Of a stretch of DNA of 64,000 nt, positions 11,793 through 22,513 are shown piece by piece. Under the pieces are notes generated by a model that did no database searches, had not been told where the DNA came from, and was given only the letters and a program-made list of their open reading frames with translations. Source of the DNA: Euwallacea fornicatus (lineage: Eukaryota; Arthropoda; Insecta; Coleoptera; Curculionidae); assembly GCF_040115645.1 (NCBI RefSeq), contig NC_089551.1, positions 2,108,001 through 2,172,000 on the forward strand. The letters run 5' to 3'. Both the position numbers and the translations under genes were made by a program. The stretch's first letter is position 1. Each line of letters begins with the position of its first letter.

Positions 11793-14700
11793 ATTTCGCA
11801 GCTCTCTAGTATATACGCGATTCTGCTTGATGTGGTTGTTGAGGTGACGGCTTTGGCTCATTTTTCCGAAATAAAGATTTCAAGTCTTCTAGGTAATATC
11901 TTGGATACACTAAATCCATATTAAATTTCCTAATTGCGAATGTACGGGTAAGCTTAAACGGTATGTTCTGGATCCAAGCAGGGGGAAGAACAAAGGCGTA
12001 GACGCTTTTAGTTAAATCGCGTTATTTATGGGAAATAATCGCAAAATTTGTAAGCATTGCCCGGATTAGCTGTCGCCGAGCGTCAGAGAACTTTCCTAAT
12101 CTAATCCGTTGATATGTTTCCGTAGGGAACGCTGCCTAACTGAATTAAGTCTTTCACTGTGGGGCTTATTCGACAACATGCTTAAAACTTAATAATTTCA
12201 GGAACGCGAGCGACTTTTCAAAAGAGCAAATATTGCTCGGGATTTTTATATTACTCGGTATTTGTGCAGCGTAACGGCGCAACGAAAAATGTAATTAAAC
12301 GCGAATGAATATGGATTAGGATGTGTATACCAAAGCATTTTTCATTCTCGCTGCAAGTGCCTAGAGGAACGTGCATTTAATCAAATTCTGTTGCTTGCTG
12401 AATTAAATTGAGATGAGACAAACATTAAAGTTGAGAATGAGCAACCTCCATGTTCCTCCCATTACGCGAATATTCGAAATTAATTGTATTTCAAATGAAG
12501 GCTGAAAATGGCGATTAAATTCAATTTTTGTGAAATTGAGTTCCCGTGCTGCGAAATTAATCCTCTGAACATAAAAGTGAGAAGGGCTGGGCATTTTTTA
12601 CATTTTGCTTCCGGACACTCGCACAGAGGATTCAAAGCTTTCATCTTTACACAATTACTCTTCGAGTTCATTTAGGATGACAACAAAGCAGGGAATAACT
12701 CATTAGAAGTATATTCTAGCGACACCTTAGCTAGTTAAAACTTCATCGTGAATATTCGCCCCGGGGGCAGGAAACTCTTTTACATGGTACCTAAGCGGAT
12801 AAAGCGGAGCCAAAAGTGAAGCGCGGTTTCAGGACACGAACTCGTTAATGGTTTTATGGCTAAACTTTTAATTGACTTTGTTGTGTTTTAGGCTCAATTA
12901 TTTTTCTGTAATAGATACCTAACTAACGAAGTTATATCGGAATTTAGGGAAATAATGATCGCTGCGGGAAGAAAGCTCGTAAAGCAGACGAGAAATTATT
13001 TTATGACCAGTGCATTCTCTCTCATAGCCTGAGGACGTGGAGGCGAGGGCTGCAATAACAATTTTCAAAAGGTACGATAAATGTGGAGAACTAGGACGGA
13101 TTTTACATCAAAAATCGCAATCTGGAACAATAAACTGTCTCGTTCGCCGGATTATTTTACTACGCGGGAATTTAATGCACTTTCGTGCCCACTGGAACGA
13201 GACCTAATGGCTACAATAACATTTTTCAAAGAATAAAGCCAAACAAGCCCTAACTTAATTTGCAAAACGTTCCGGGCTTTTGTGTTCTTTGGCGGGGTTA
13301 TAATCAGCTTAAAAGGATTGCTGAGGTGTAGTATTAAAATTAGGAATTCGTCTCGTCGAACTTTTTCGAAATGCAATTTATCTGGCAACTTCCCTTAACG
13401 TCTGATCCAATATCCCTCGGTAAAAATATAGTTTAGGAATTTACCTGGAGAAACCGGGACAGAAACTTCAATACGTTGCAAATTGGTCCGAGAGTTTCTC
13501 ACCCTTGTCACTTCATTTTTCCATATTCTACTTCGAAAAGTTTACCATACTGTACGTGTGAGTAATTTTAATTCGGCTGGATATAACAAGGGCCTGAGCA
13601 AACAGAATCTTAATAAACACATTTAAAAGTTCTACCCTCGGGCGTATTACGGGGTTTAAAAATTTTGCTGAGCCCAAGCTCCACATCTCTAATCCATATT
13701 CATTTGGATTTAATTACATTTTCCAGAAAATAATGGGAATCCGCTGTATTCTGGATTTCTTGAAAAGCCGCTGAAACGTGATGGAGCAACGGTCTTTACG
13801 GGGAGGGAGGGGCACACCAGGTGGCTCGCATTGCATTTTCAGGGCACCGGAACCTTGATTGAGCCATTTAGGGCGAATCTATATCTATGAACGAACGTAA
13901 AAAAGTCGGGTTAAAGAATTCAAAATTGTTGAAGACACCTTATCTACCTAACAGGCGCGGCTGCAGGTGCGGATAATGATCTTATGTACATTCGTGAGGT
14001 AAAGAGTTTTATCGGCTGCAGGTCAGCGTCGACTTTCCCTCGTTCCGAATATTTCTTGACAGCTTCGCGCGTCGCTACGTTTTGCGAGCGGTAAGCATTT
14101 TTACTGCACATGTGCGGTAAAGCCGCTTTACTGCTCGTCCGTATGAAAAAGTATGAATTGCCCAAATGGCAATTTATCCGCGGTGGAGAAATAAAACAGT
14201 TTTCAGTTCAAAGTTTTATTATGTATGACACATTGATAAATAGATGGTGAATTATTGCGAAAAATGTCCGCGCTCCAAACACAACAGTTTAACTAATTAC
14301 TCGGGGATCTGGCAATAGTAACGTTCACTAATTTATTGTTATGTACGCGCTCTCTCGTTTATAGCAACATTAAAATTTTTATTGAAACAATATTTACAAC
14401 CGTATCGCGGATGTGAACCGAATTAGATGGGAACTTTTCAAAAGACTCATGGAAACTTTTTTGAAAAATTGTCGCACCTCTTCGGGTTCGGCACAAAAAG
14501 CTGCTTTTAAGATGATTAAAGAAAAGGAACTTTACAATAATTGACGTTTGCTCCGAAGCCAAAACCCGGCTCCTAGAGCACCAAATCAGCCTGTCGAAAC
14601 AGACTTTCGCCCTTATATTAAATTATCCTCGTTCCTGCTTCGGTCCTTTTTCTTATGGTTATGTTTATAGTTCCTTTGCCTTTGGATTTTTGCATTTAGC

Positions 14701-15078
14701 ATGGCAGTCCAAATTAGGGGCGCCACCAATCTGAATTTTAAAAAGTTTCTGTTTTCGTCTCATCTCACCGGGTTAAGGTCTTTTGTTCGACGGGCAACGG
14801 GGCCTTTGTCAATTATTGCAAACTCGGACGAGGAGCTAATAAATGTGGAATTGATTTTACGGTGGCACAAAGCCTCAAATCCGCCTCAAACTGCGGTTAA
14901 CACTGTATTGTTAATGACACCCGCCTGGCTGATTAATTTATTCTGTTGCGAGAAGGATGAATTAGTTTTTCTTTCGGGGGCGCTCCCCCTTGCCCGCCTT
15001 GCTTTCATATAGCATTCAACCCAATTTGGATCCGCATAAATCATTTCCGATTGGAGCGTAGCGTCTGGGCGACATCGA

Positions 15079-15121
15079 GGGGCGGAGGGGGGAGGGGGAG
15101 GGGTAATTTTTTTTTTTTTTT
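15079..15121 (+). other. G-quadruplex-like tract followed by T15
   Basis: Four G-runs of 4, 6, 5 and 4 are separated by loops of 4, 1 and 1 bases (15079-15103). This fits the canonical G4 pattern. A T15 run follows at 15107-15121. There is no gene on either strand next to it. Confidence 0.8.
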
Positions 15122-17338
15122 ATCTCGCGTCTCCCCCATTATGTGCAAAATTCAAAAGGGATCGCTTTTAAATTATCCCCTATGCATTTAGGACTCCATG
15201 ATACTAATCAGAATTGAGATCGTTTTCGGTGCTAATTAAACTCGCCTTGTCGTAATTACGTCTTACGCTTTTTCGGTCGACCCTGAGTTATGCAAAGAAT
15301 TGGATTAATTAGGAATTATCTCAGTCTCCTGGGTTTCTTTGATATTGTAATTTCCTAAATATTTGCATTTCGTCCAGAGGGTTCTCACGCCTGCGAAGCA
15401 GCCCTGGAAACTTTGATATTTTTCCGTCAAAAATGCTCCAAATTGGGATAGCGAAATTTGATGACAATTATTTATTTTTCTCAATTTCTTCCATCCACTC
15501 AAGAGAGTTTGTTGGTGAAATAACGGTGCACTTGCCAAGTTTTCAATGTCTTAATGAGAAAACTTTTAGCAGCGCCTAGTCCAGTTTCTCAAAGTAATCG
15601 AGCTTTAAAGTTGTTCCCAAGGAGAGAGATGAAAAATATTGGCAAGTTCAATATTTAAAAAATCACTTAGATTGGAAGTTTTATTGGAAATGTCTCTTTC
15701 AGTAATCGTTTTAGAGCGCCGTGGCCTCATTGTTTGCACAACCAAACACCGTGTGTTACATATATTATGTTTCATCTCTCCTTTTTCGCCTCTCTCGTGG
15801 GTTTAAAATTAAATTAAACGCCAAATTCGTTCAATGTGAACTTACGATAAAACAGGTGCATATTCTAGAGTTTTTTCTGACTCACTGGGCATTCATTTTT
15901 AATTTCCCATTCGTTCGGGCGCATTTGCAAGGGAAATTGGTAGTGAACGTTTTCGCTTCTAGTGCCAGAAAAAAAAAAGTCCCTGCTTAATTAATCCAGA
16001 AATGTCGTCAAGGAAAATCAATTTATAACGCTGTCAAAGTAAACACCGGTTCCTTCCGACAATACCGAACCGTACAAAAGCTCATTCAACGTGGAAAAAT
16101 ACCATACAGACGACAGATCAAAATTAATGGTGTATATTTTTCTTCCTTAGGATGATATTAAGTCGTGCCTGGAGCAGAATACGGGCCACAATCGAATTAG
16201 CTCCGGCTACGTGAAAATGTGATTTAAGGACCGGAAACGAAAACACCCAGGCAATACGTTTTAATTTCTCTTAAGGGAGGTTCGATAAAATATTTATTTA
16301 AAGGCCAAAGAAGAATGGGGCTTAAACTATTTTATTAATCGTAAAATGGGTTTATCGGGTTAATGCGCATAATAAAAGATGGAAAGAATGGCAGTTACTC
16401 AGCGAGCAAGTATGCAAAAGTTGCGCTTCAGCTGACGAGCTTTCAGGTGCTTAAGGTTTATCGTTCAATAAAGTTTTGCTTGCCTTTGTCCCGGCTCTCA
16501 AACTTAATGCTCTGCGTAGCGATTTCAACATTCCCAGAAGCAAAAAGGCAGACTACTTCCCGTCACTTCTAATTCGCGCGGTAAAGCTGCATAGTTTTCT
16601 TGAGTTTTGCATGTTTTACTAACTGGGCAATACTATACGCAAAACAGCTTGAAACTGCTGGCTTAAATTTCCTTTATCTCGAGGAAGCTTTAGCACAGTC
16701 GTAGCTATCTAGAATCACTTTTTAGAAAATTAATTACCATCAGCATCGAGTTTGTCAAAGAAACAGTCTCCACCAATCTGTCGAGAAAAATCTGCTTTCT
16801 TGACAACGTTGCGAATGTGGTTTAATTATAAGGTTTTTTACCGATTGAAATTAGCTCGAAAACTGGTGGAGGCATCTAATAAAAACAAAATTTCAGCGAT
16901 TCGATAAATCTAATATCCAGGGTGCTTTAAGTTAATCGTTTCGCTAACGGAGGATGTTCATACAGGCTGTGATGAAATACGAGATCTTTTTCTCGTGGAT
17001 TCTACTACGTGTGGGACTATAATATAATTCGCAACACAAACCTATGTATGCAAATTTCTGGCTGCAAGCCATATCTTACAGACGACAATCATAACCTGTT
17101 GCGTAGGGTTTCGAAAACATTCTAGGTAAATGCCTCAACTGATATTTGATCAAGAGATCGTTGTCAAAATAATATTAATCCCATTTTCTTATTATTGTTT
17201 GAGTGGTGAAATTTGAACTTTCACTGCCACCACACTTTCGTGGGTCGTCATCAAGGACACCTATTGTGTTTTACTGCGAGCCTTGTTGCTTTGTTTGGAG
17301 AATTTAGGACAAAATCATGGGCTCTTCTCCAAAAATTA
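15122..17338. other. Non-coding, no gene recognised
   Basis: There are short chance frames only. The last part is presumably downstream flank of the minus-strand gene that starts at 18499. Nothing else is seen. Confidence 0.5.
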
Positions 17339-17344
17339 TTTATT
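17339..17344 (-). terminator. Polyadenylation signal of the secreted-protein gene
   Basis: AATAAA on the minus strand, about 70 bases past the stop codon at 17413-17415. Position and orientation fit the 3' end of the two-exon gene. Confidence 0.65.
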
Positions 17345-17412
17345 ATAGCAGCTTAAGCTTTAATTTATAACACAAAAGGCAAAAGTATTTACACGAGGAT
17401 TAATTTATATAA

Positions 17413-18499
17413 TCAAAATAATGGATGAAAGGTCGAGTCGATAAGGTTATCGAGAAAAACTTTTAATAAACTCAAACCATTATTAACAACTATTTTAAGA
17501 ATAAAATTCATTGGAATGGAGATTAGACTCCAAAGCAGCCCCCATATGCCTCCAAATATGTTAAATACATTTCTTGACATAACTGAAGAAGGAGCCTCGT
17601 TAACCTGTCGTCTTTTCCTGACTGCAGTATCTGACGAGGTATCATTTGCAGGGATCAACAATGATGTGCAAACGTTGTTGGCGTGGTTTTCAAGCCACTG
17701 GTTGCTGCAGTTTATACCTTGTTCCATGAAGAAAATTCCTAGCTCTACTACGTAGGATAAAATGTTGGATAGTGGATCTCCTGTGGATTCAACATCAATG
17801 TCTTCGAGCGTTGTGACCCAATTTGATAAGGTCAAATTGATGAACGTTTGGACTTCTGAAACGATTTTACCACAAATTGTAGACTGGATACTTTTAATTA
17901 CGGAATCAATTATGTCACTAAATATGTCCCTCTCCTGGACGTCCCTTTTCATTAAAACGTGCCGGCTTTCCAAAATTTCCTCAAATCGCCTGACTGGTAC
18001 TTTGGTCGCGGCAATGGTCTTCTGAAATTGTTCAGTGAACTCGAAAGCTTTGTTTTGCATCGCGGCATAAGTTGCCATTTGTTTGACATAATCTTTAGGG
18101 TATAAGGCTTCAGCCACATCACTAGCCACTCTAACTAGAGCTGTCTCTAATTTTACCGCGTCCAATTGCACCGCGTCATCAACAATAATCAAAAGTTTAA
18201 GGCCTAATCCTGAGTTGACTGCGTCTAAGATGTCCGGGACTTTAGGTTCAGTGTTGCTGCTGAGTAGAGTCACCAGGCTACTCACAATGGCCTCTGAGGG
18301 CTGAAGCAAGTGGCTGATGATATTTGAAAACTGGGAGACTTGCGGCGATTGAGGTACAGGGGCTAAGAAGATTTCTTTGGTGAGGTGCACCGAGTCGCTG
18401 GCCCCCAAACACTAGAATGTTCCCTTGGGGTTATTGGGTGACTCATGGTCGTTGTGGAAAACTTACCATCAGCATTAACAGTAAGGTGGTGTAAGCCAT
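17413..18499 (-). CDS. Secreted protein of unknown family, 343 residues, two exons
   Basis: I do not recognise the family. Exon 1 (18499-18467) encodes MAYTTLLLMLM, the first half of a signal peptide. A 55-base intron with GTAAGT donor and TTCTAG acceptor follows. Exon 2 (18411-17413, phase 0) opens Cys-Leu-Gly-Ala-Ser, completing the signal peptide, with cleavage expected near residue 16. The mature chain has three Cys (191, 246, 259) and three N-glycosylation sequons (Asn203, 245, 267). It has a Lys-Arg at 166-167 and a furin-type Arg-Lys-Arg-Arg at 276-279. Cleavage there would free a 64-residue, strongly hydrophobic and amphipathic C-terminal peptide with several Trp, Phe, Leu and Ile. 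That layout suggests a secretory-pathway-processed extracellular protein; function is open. Length, long open frame, exact splice phase and a poly(A) signal support a real gene. Confidence 0.8.
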
Positions 18500-19711
18500 C
18501 TCGATGGAAGTAGGAGGAAATCGTTTATGCACGCAATCGTCGAATCGAAATGGAATTTATTGTAAAATGTTTGTTAAATATTTGTGAAAATGATAATGAA
18601 TTTAACGTGTTTGATTAAGTAGAACAATAGTAGCGGGAATACCATTCGTGGAAGTTTGAGTTTCAGAAAATTTAGCAGCATCCGTTATGTTCCGATAGGA
18701 GGAAATGCGTTGATTCGAATGTTTGACCAAGATTTGAAAATAATTACGTCCGACATGTATTGAAAATTTATAGGGAAAATCTGGAAAATTTGTAAACTTC
18801 CTCGAAACGAGTTAATTGTGCGCGATTTTCGGTTCTGATTAAATCACTTTCAACTAGTTTCATAACTGCAATATCGCAGAGCAAATAGTGGGTGAGAGAA
18901 ATGTAGTGCAGTGACGTGTTTGACCCTGAGGAGAGAGCAAAGGGAGATAATTTCAAACAAAAATATTTTGATACCTCCACAGTCATCTTTCGCACAGAGG
19001 TGAGTTCTCTCGACTTTCCCATGGTGCAATTGTTATTAAGCGCATCCCTTTTGGGCGTAAGTCCACCTCAGATAAATTCATAATTCAGCGAAGTCTAAAG
19101 CCGATGTCGGCTACAAATTCCTCGACACGAATTATAGACCTTTACATGCAAATCACCGGGGGAAATGCATGCAAATCCCATCGCCACAAATTTTATCAAA
19201 ACAGACCATTCAACTTTTGTAAACAGTTCAAGTCTAATGCTAATCAGCGGAAGGGTGAATATGTTAGAGCCTCGTTTGAATTTCATGAAGTTCGGTCGTA
19301 CTTTATCGGACGATTTACCGAAAGGTTTATCATTGATTCTTCAGTTTCGGAGAAAGGTGATGATGTATTCCAAAGAGACGTCAAGGAAATGGTTTTTGTT
19401 TACAATTGCACACCGGGCAACTCAAGAGTGCTCACCAATACGGGATGTTATTTAAGTGCGTGGCCAAGCTTCAAGAGGTCACTCTGTGGGTGGTGCTAAG
19501 ATGAAAAGTTCATGTGGACGTAGGTCCGGTAATGTCTAGTTTTCAAGGAAAAGAGTGTCAAAATTTTCTTAAAAATTATTATTTTTTTAAATCTTACTAA
19601 TCCTTCAGCCGTCGCGATTGAAATTTTGCAGAGTTTTCTTTCATGGCGATTGATGTTATTTGTGCCCCACTAATTTTTTTTTTAACTTTCATACTTTTTT
19701 CGCATTAAGCG
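18500..19711. other. Upstream flank of the secreted-protein gene; nothing else recognised
   Basis: The promoter of the minus-strand gene should lie just right of 18499, but I see no clear TATA box. A 131-codon frame at 19104-19499 has no family resemblance and competes with two other frames, so I leave it as non-coding. Confidence 0.4.
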
Positions 19712-20221
19712 CAGGCGTGGCCGCCCACTTCGCTGGATTTAAGTCCGTTAGATTTTTCCTTTTGGGGGCATGTAAAGTCTTTCATTTATAGAACTCCGCT
19801 CAACGCTGAAGATGAATTAATCCAACGGGTACGAGATTCATGTAATCAGATAAGATATACGCCGGGAATGTTTCAACGTATTCGAGAATCGATGTTGAGA
19901 CGAGCTAATGCTTGCATTGAAGTTCAAGCAGGATGTTTTCAGCAACTATTGCGAGTCTGGTGTTATTTATCGCTAAATGTTTTTGTAGTAGAAAAAATAG
20001 CGTACCATTTGCTTAGGGGTAGTTTTAATAAAGCATTTTACCCGTTTAATTTTTCTTTAATTTCCGGCGTTACCCCTATGCCCGCCACTAGAAAAAGCAC
20101 GACAAACAAGTTCTAGTTTAAGATCACCAAGTTTCAACACCATATTTGTTGGCGTCTTCTTGTTATTTAGGAATTTTCGTAATATGTAACAATTTTTCAA
20201 AAACAGTTTTACACCCTGTAT
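19712..20221 (+). mobile_element. Tc1/mariner-superfamily (IS630-like) transposase relic with right end
   Basis: The frame from 19712 reads AWPPTSLDLSPLDFSFWGHV, then a segment ending RIRESMLRRANACI and CFQQLL at about 19965. The block matches the WPPRSPDLxPLDFFLWG signature and the RVRxSxxRRxxxCI tail found in many insect elements of this group. The catalytic-region SPD has become SLD. Non-coding sequence then runs to CAGTTTTACACCCTGTAT at 20204-20221, which resembles the CCCTGTA-type terminus shared with the foldback element just downstream. Upstream transposase parts are missing, so the copy is truncated and inactive. Confidence 0.65.
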
Positions 20222-20325
20222 CGTGAAAATGATGCATCACCGGATTTACGTTTATATAAATTTTTCGTCTTAAAACCGCCCAGAGAATCACCTCTTGCTA
20301 CGAGTGCTTAAACAACGCCCTGTAT

Positions 20326-21190
20326 ACAGGGTGTTTCAGAACAATATGTCATAAATTTAAGGGGTGATTCTATGAGTGATTTTGAGGAAAAAATTTTATA
20401 TGAACATATGTCCGTTTTCGCTTTCTGTCTGAGATAGAGGGTGTTAAAATTTGCTATACATTTTTTTTAATAAGTCCGGACCTGCATTAAATATTTTTGT
20501 TAATCTTGGTGGACATAAGTTAGGTGTAGAAACACGTCTTTTAAGAGAAAAACGAATTTTTAAATGTAAGCAGTGGCGCCCCCAAGGCTATGACCCTGAT
20601 TATTTTTAGGAAAAGTATGTTACATCGCTGCTTTTTCAAAAAATCAAAATCGTTTCCTTAACTCTAATTGTTTTGGTAAGAAAAATAGTCTTCTAAATTA
20701 TTTTCATAACATCAAGCGTTTTCAAACAACAAACGGATTAGTTAGCATTGTATGTCATAATAACGACTAAATAAGTCATAATAATACTTAATTTGTAGCA
20801 ATTTATAACGACCATTTAGACAAACAAAAATTAAATAAGGTGCGGAAAATGTCCTCCGTTAAGAAAACGATTTTTATTTTTTGAAAAAGCAGCGGTGTAA
20901 CATACTTTTCCTAAAAATAATCAGGGTCATGGCCTTGGGGGCACCACTGCTTGCATTTAAAAATTCGTTTTTCTCCTAAAAGATGTGTTTCTACACCTAA
21001 CTTACGCCCACCAAGTTTGATGAAATATTTATGCAGGTCCGGACTTATTAAAAAAATATATAGCAAATTTTAACACTCTTTATCTCAGACAGAAAGCGAA
21101 AACGGACCTATGTTCATATAAACTTTTTTCTCAAAATCGCTCATGGAATCAAACCTTAAATTTATGACATACTACTCTGAAAAACCCTGT
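20326..21190. mobile_element. Foldback/MITE-like element with ~335-bp terminal inverted repeats
   Basis: The left arm (20326-20661) begins ACAGGGTGTTTCAGAA. The right arm (20858-21190) ends CTGAAAAACCCTGT and is the reverse complement of the left with scattered mismatches and small indels over its full length. The AT-rich centre of about 195 bp codes for nothing. The element is flanked by AT on both sides. It encodes no transposase, so it would have moved only in trans. The ACAGGGTG end resembles the terminus of the relic immediately upstream, suggesting a related mobiliser. Confidence 0.88.
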
Positions 21191-21194
21191 ATGT

Positions 21195-22056
21195 ACAAGG
21201 TGAAAGAAGGCTGAGTTTCGTTTCCCTTTAAAATACCTCCGTACAATGAGAACTGGTCATTATAAAATCCGCTCTGTAGCGTAACCCCACAGGGTTATCT
21301 TAGCTTAAAGAAAAACACTTTCTTTCGTTCCCTACATTAATGGCTTGCCAGGGATACTCACTTAGTACATGAGAAATTAGTGCCCCCATTTCCGAAGATT
21401 ACTTCGAAAATGTACCTGTACTCCAAAAAAAGCTTTAATGGAAATGTCCCATACGTGAAAAAGTTATGGAGCATCAAATTTGTGACACAATTTGAATGAA
21501 TGGAATTTTTAGGCGATTCACATCAGCTGTATTTAATTCTTACTGCACGGCAGGGAATTATTTAGACTGCTCCTCTGTATAATCATATGAGGGCCGCGAG
21601 TTTTCTTAAAAAAACTGGAATATTCTTTCTCCATACAGAGTGACGTAGGTTGGGAGTTTAACAATAAAAATTTTGCTTCTTCTTTTGCTGTCTCCGATGT
21701 TCCACTGCGTTGAATTTTCAAAACTACACAAAGAAGATCTCGAAACTTACCAACGTTTCATTTCACGCGCAGGAAAGGGGCAAGACAATTATAACAATAA
21801 TTTAATTAATTAAAATTATCTCGTCCAAGGAATTAATTTTGTTTGTAACTTTTAGAACGAATTCCCTTTTCCGGCGAGAGAAAAGCTCTGTAACAAATTT
21901 CCGAAATGACACTGGAAGGGCCTCAAAACTAATCCACCAGCAAAGTGATATTAGCCAATTAACTTCCGCTGAATTGCGGAGAATCGAATTTGAATCCTAA
22001 TCGAAACTCGCCCCATTTATTTGTCAACAAGGGGATTAATGATCGGCTTTGTTTCA
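21195..22056. other. Upstream flank of the plus-strand neuroligin; nothing recognised
   Basis: No exon is seen. A motif copy lies at 21639-21671. A promoter or more distant 5' UTR exons could be here, but I cannot point to one. Confidence 0.4.
21639..21671 (+). repeat. Dispersed SDEGxEF-type motif copy
   Basis: On the plus strand it reads Ser-Asp-Val-Gly-Trp-Glu-Phe-Asn-Asn-Lys-Asn. The core GGTTGGGAGTTT is intact. Confidence 0.5.
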
Positions 22057-22167
22057 GGATAAAGGAGCAGCCGAGTCCAAGATGTCGGCCTCGAGTATGA
22101 ATGGGGCTTCGCAGACGCCAGCCACCACCAGCCTGGACCAACAGATTACTTTCGACCGAGTTCCGCG
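22057..22167 (+). other. Candidate 5' UTR exon upstream of neuroligin
   Basis: A TTTCAG acceptor ends at 22056 and a GTATAAGT donor starts at 22168. The 111-bp segment between them is GC-rich compared with its flanks. It holds an ATG at 22082 with a short open frame (MSASSMNGASQTPATTSLDQ and on) that runs past the donor to a stop near 22201. This may be a non-coding leader exon with an upstream frame, or an unrelated small gene. Confidence 0.3.
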
Positions 22168-22304
22168 GTATAAGTACGTTCAGGAAATAATTAATTCCTG
22201 AAACTTTACGGGGCGGAATTTTTCATCCGGATTGAAAGATTTTCATTAAAACTTCCGTCGTTATCGCGCAAGCATCACGGAATTTAAATTCGATCCTACG
22301 AGCC

Positions 22305-22319
22305 ATGTTTCCTACTTGA
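22305..22319 (+). promoter_or_regulatory. Five-codon upstream ORF just before the neuroligin start
   Basis: ATG TTT CCT ACT TGA ends 5 bases before the neuroligin ATG at 22325, in a different frame. If present in the mRNA it could lower initiation at the main start or require re-initiation. Confidence 0.4.
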
Positions 22320-22324
22320 GAATC

Positions 22325-22513
22325 ATGGGCGTGAAGAGCAGCGGCTTGCCGACAGTTCTCTTCATCTTTCTCGGTCTACTGGCCGAGGCTGTAGCGGACT
22401 ACAGTTTCATCAAGGGCGCCAAAATCAGTAGCAGGATCGTGCAGACCAAGTATGGAAGGCTGCAAGGGCTGCTCGTCCCCATGGACCAGCATCGCTATCT
22501 CAAGCCGATCGAG
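22325..22513 (+). CDS. Neuroligin exon 1 (residues 1-63)
   Basis: The start is the first in-frame ATG after an upstream stop. A hydrophobic run (TVLFIFLGLLAEAVA) forms the signal peptide, with cleavage likely after Ala24. RIVQTKYGRLQG is the conserved first strand of the cholinesterase fold. Donor GAG|GTAAAA, phase 0. Confidence 0.92.

Larger units (their letters stand above)
10056..15078. other. Non-coding, no gene recognised
   Basis: No supported exons. It contains the second member of the diverged repeat pair at 11225-11355 and a motif copy at 11766-11792. Otherwise I see nothing. Confidence 0.5.

Noticed and set aside
19104..19499. 131-codon open frame upstream of the transposase relic.
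   Set aside because: It overlaps another plus-strand frame and a minus-strand frame, shows no recognisable domain, and I could not join it in frame to the relic.
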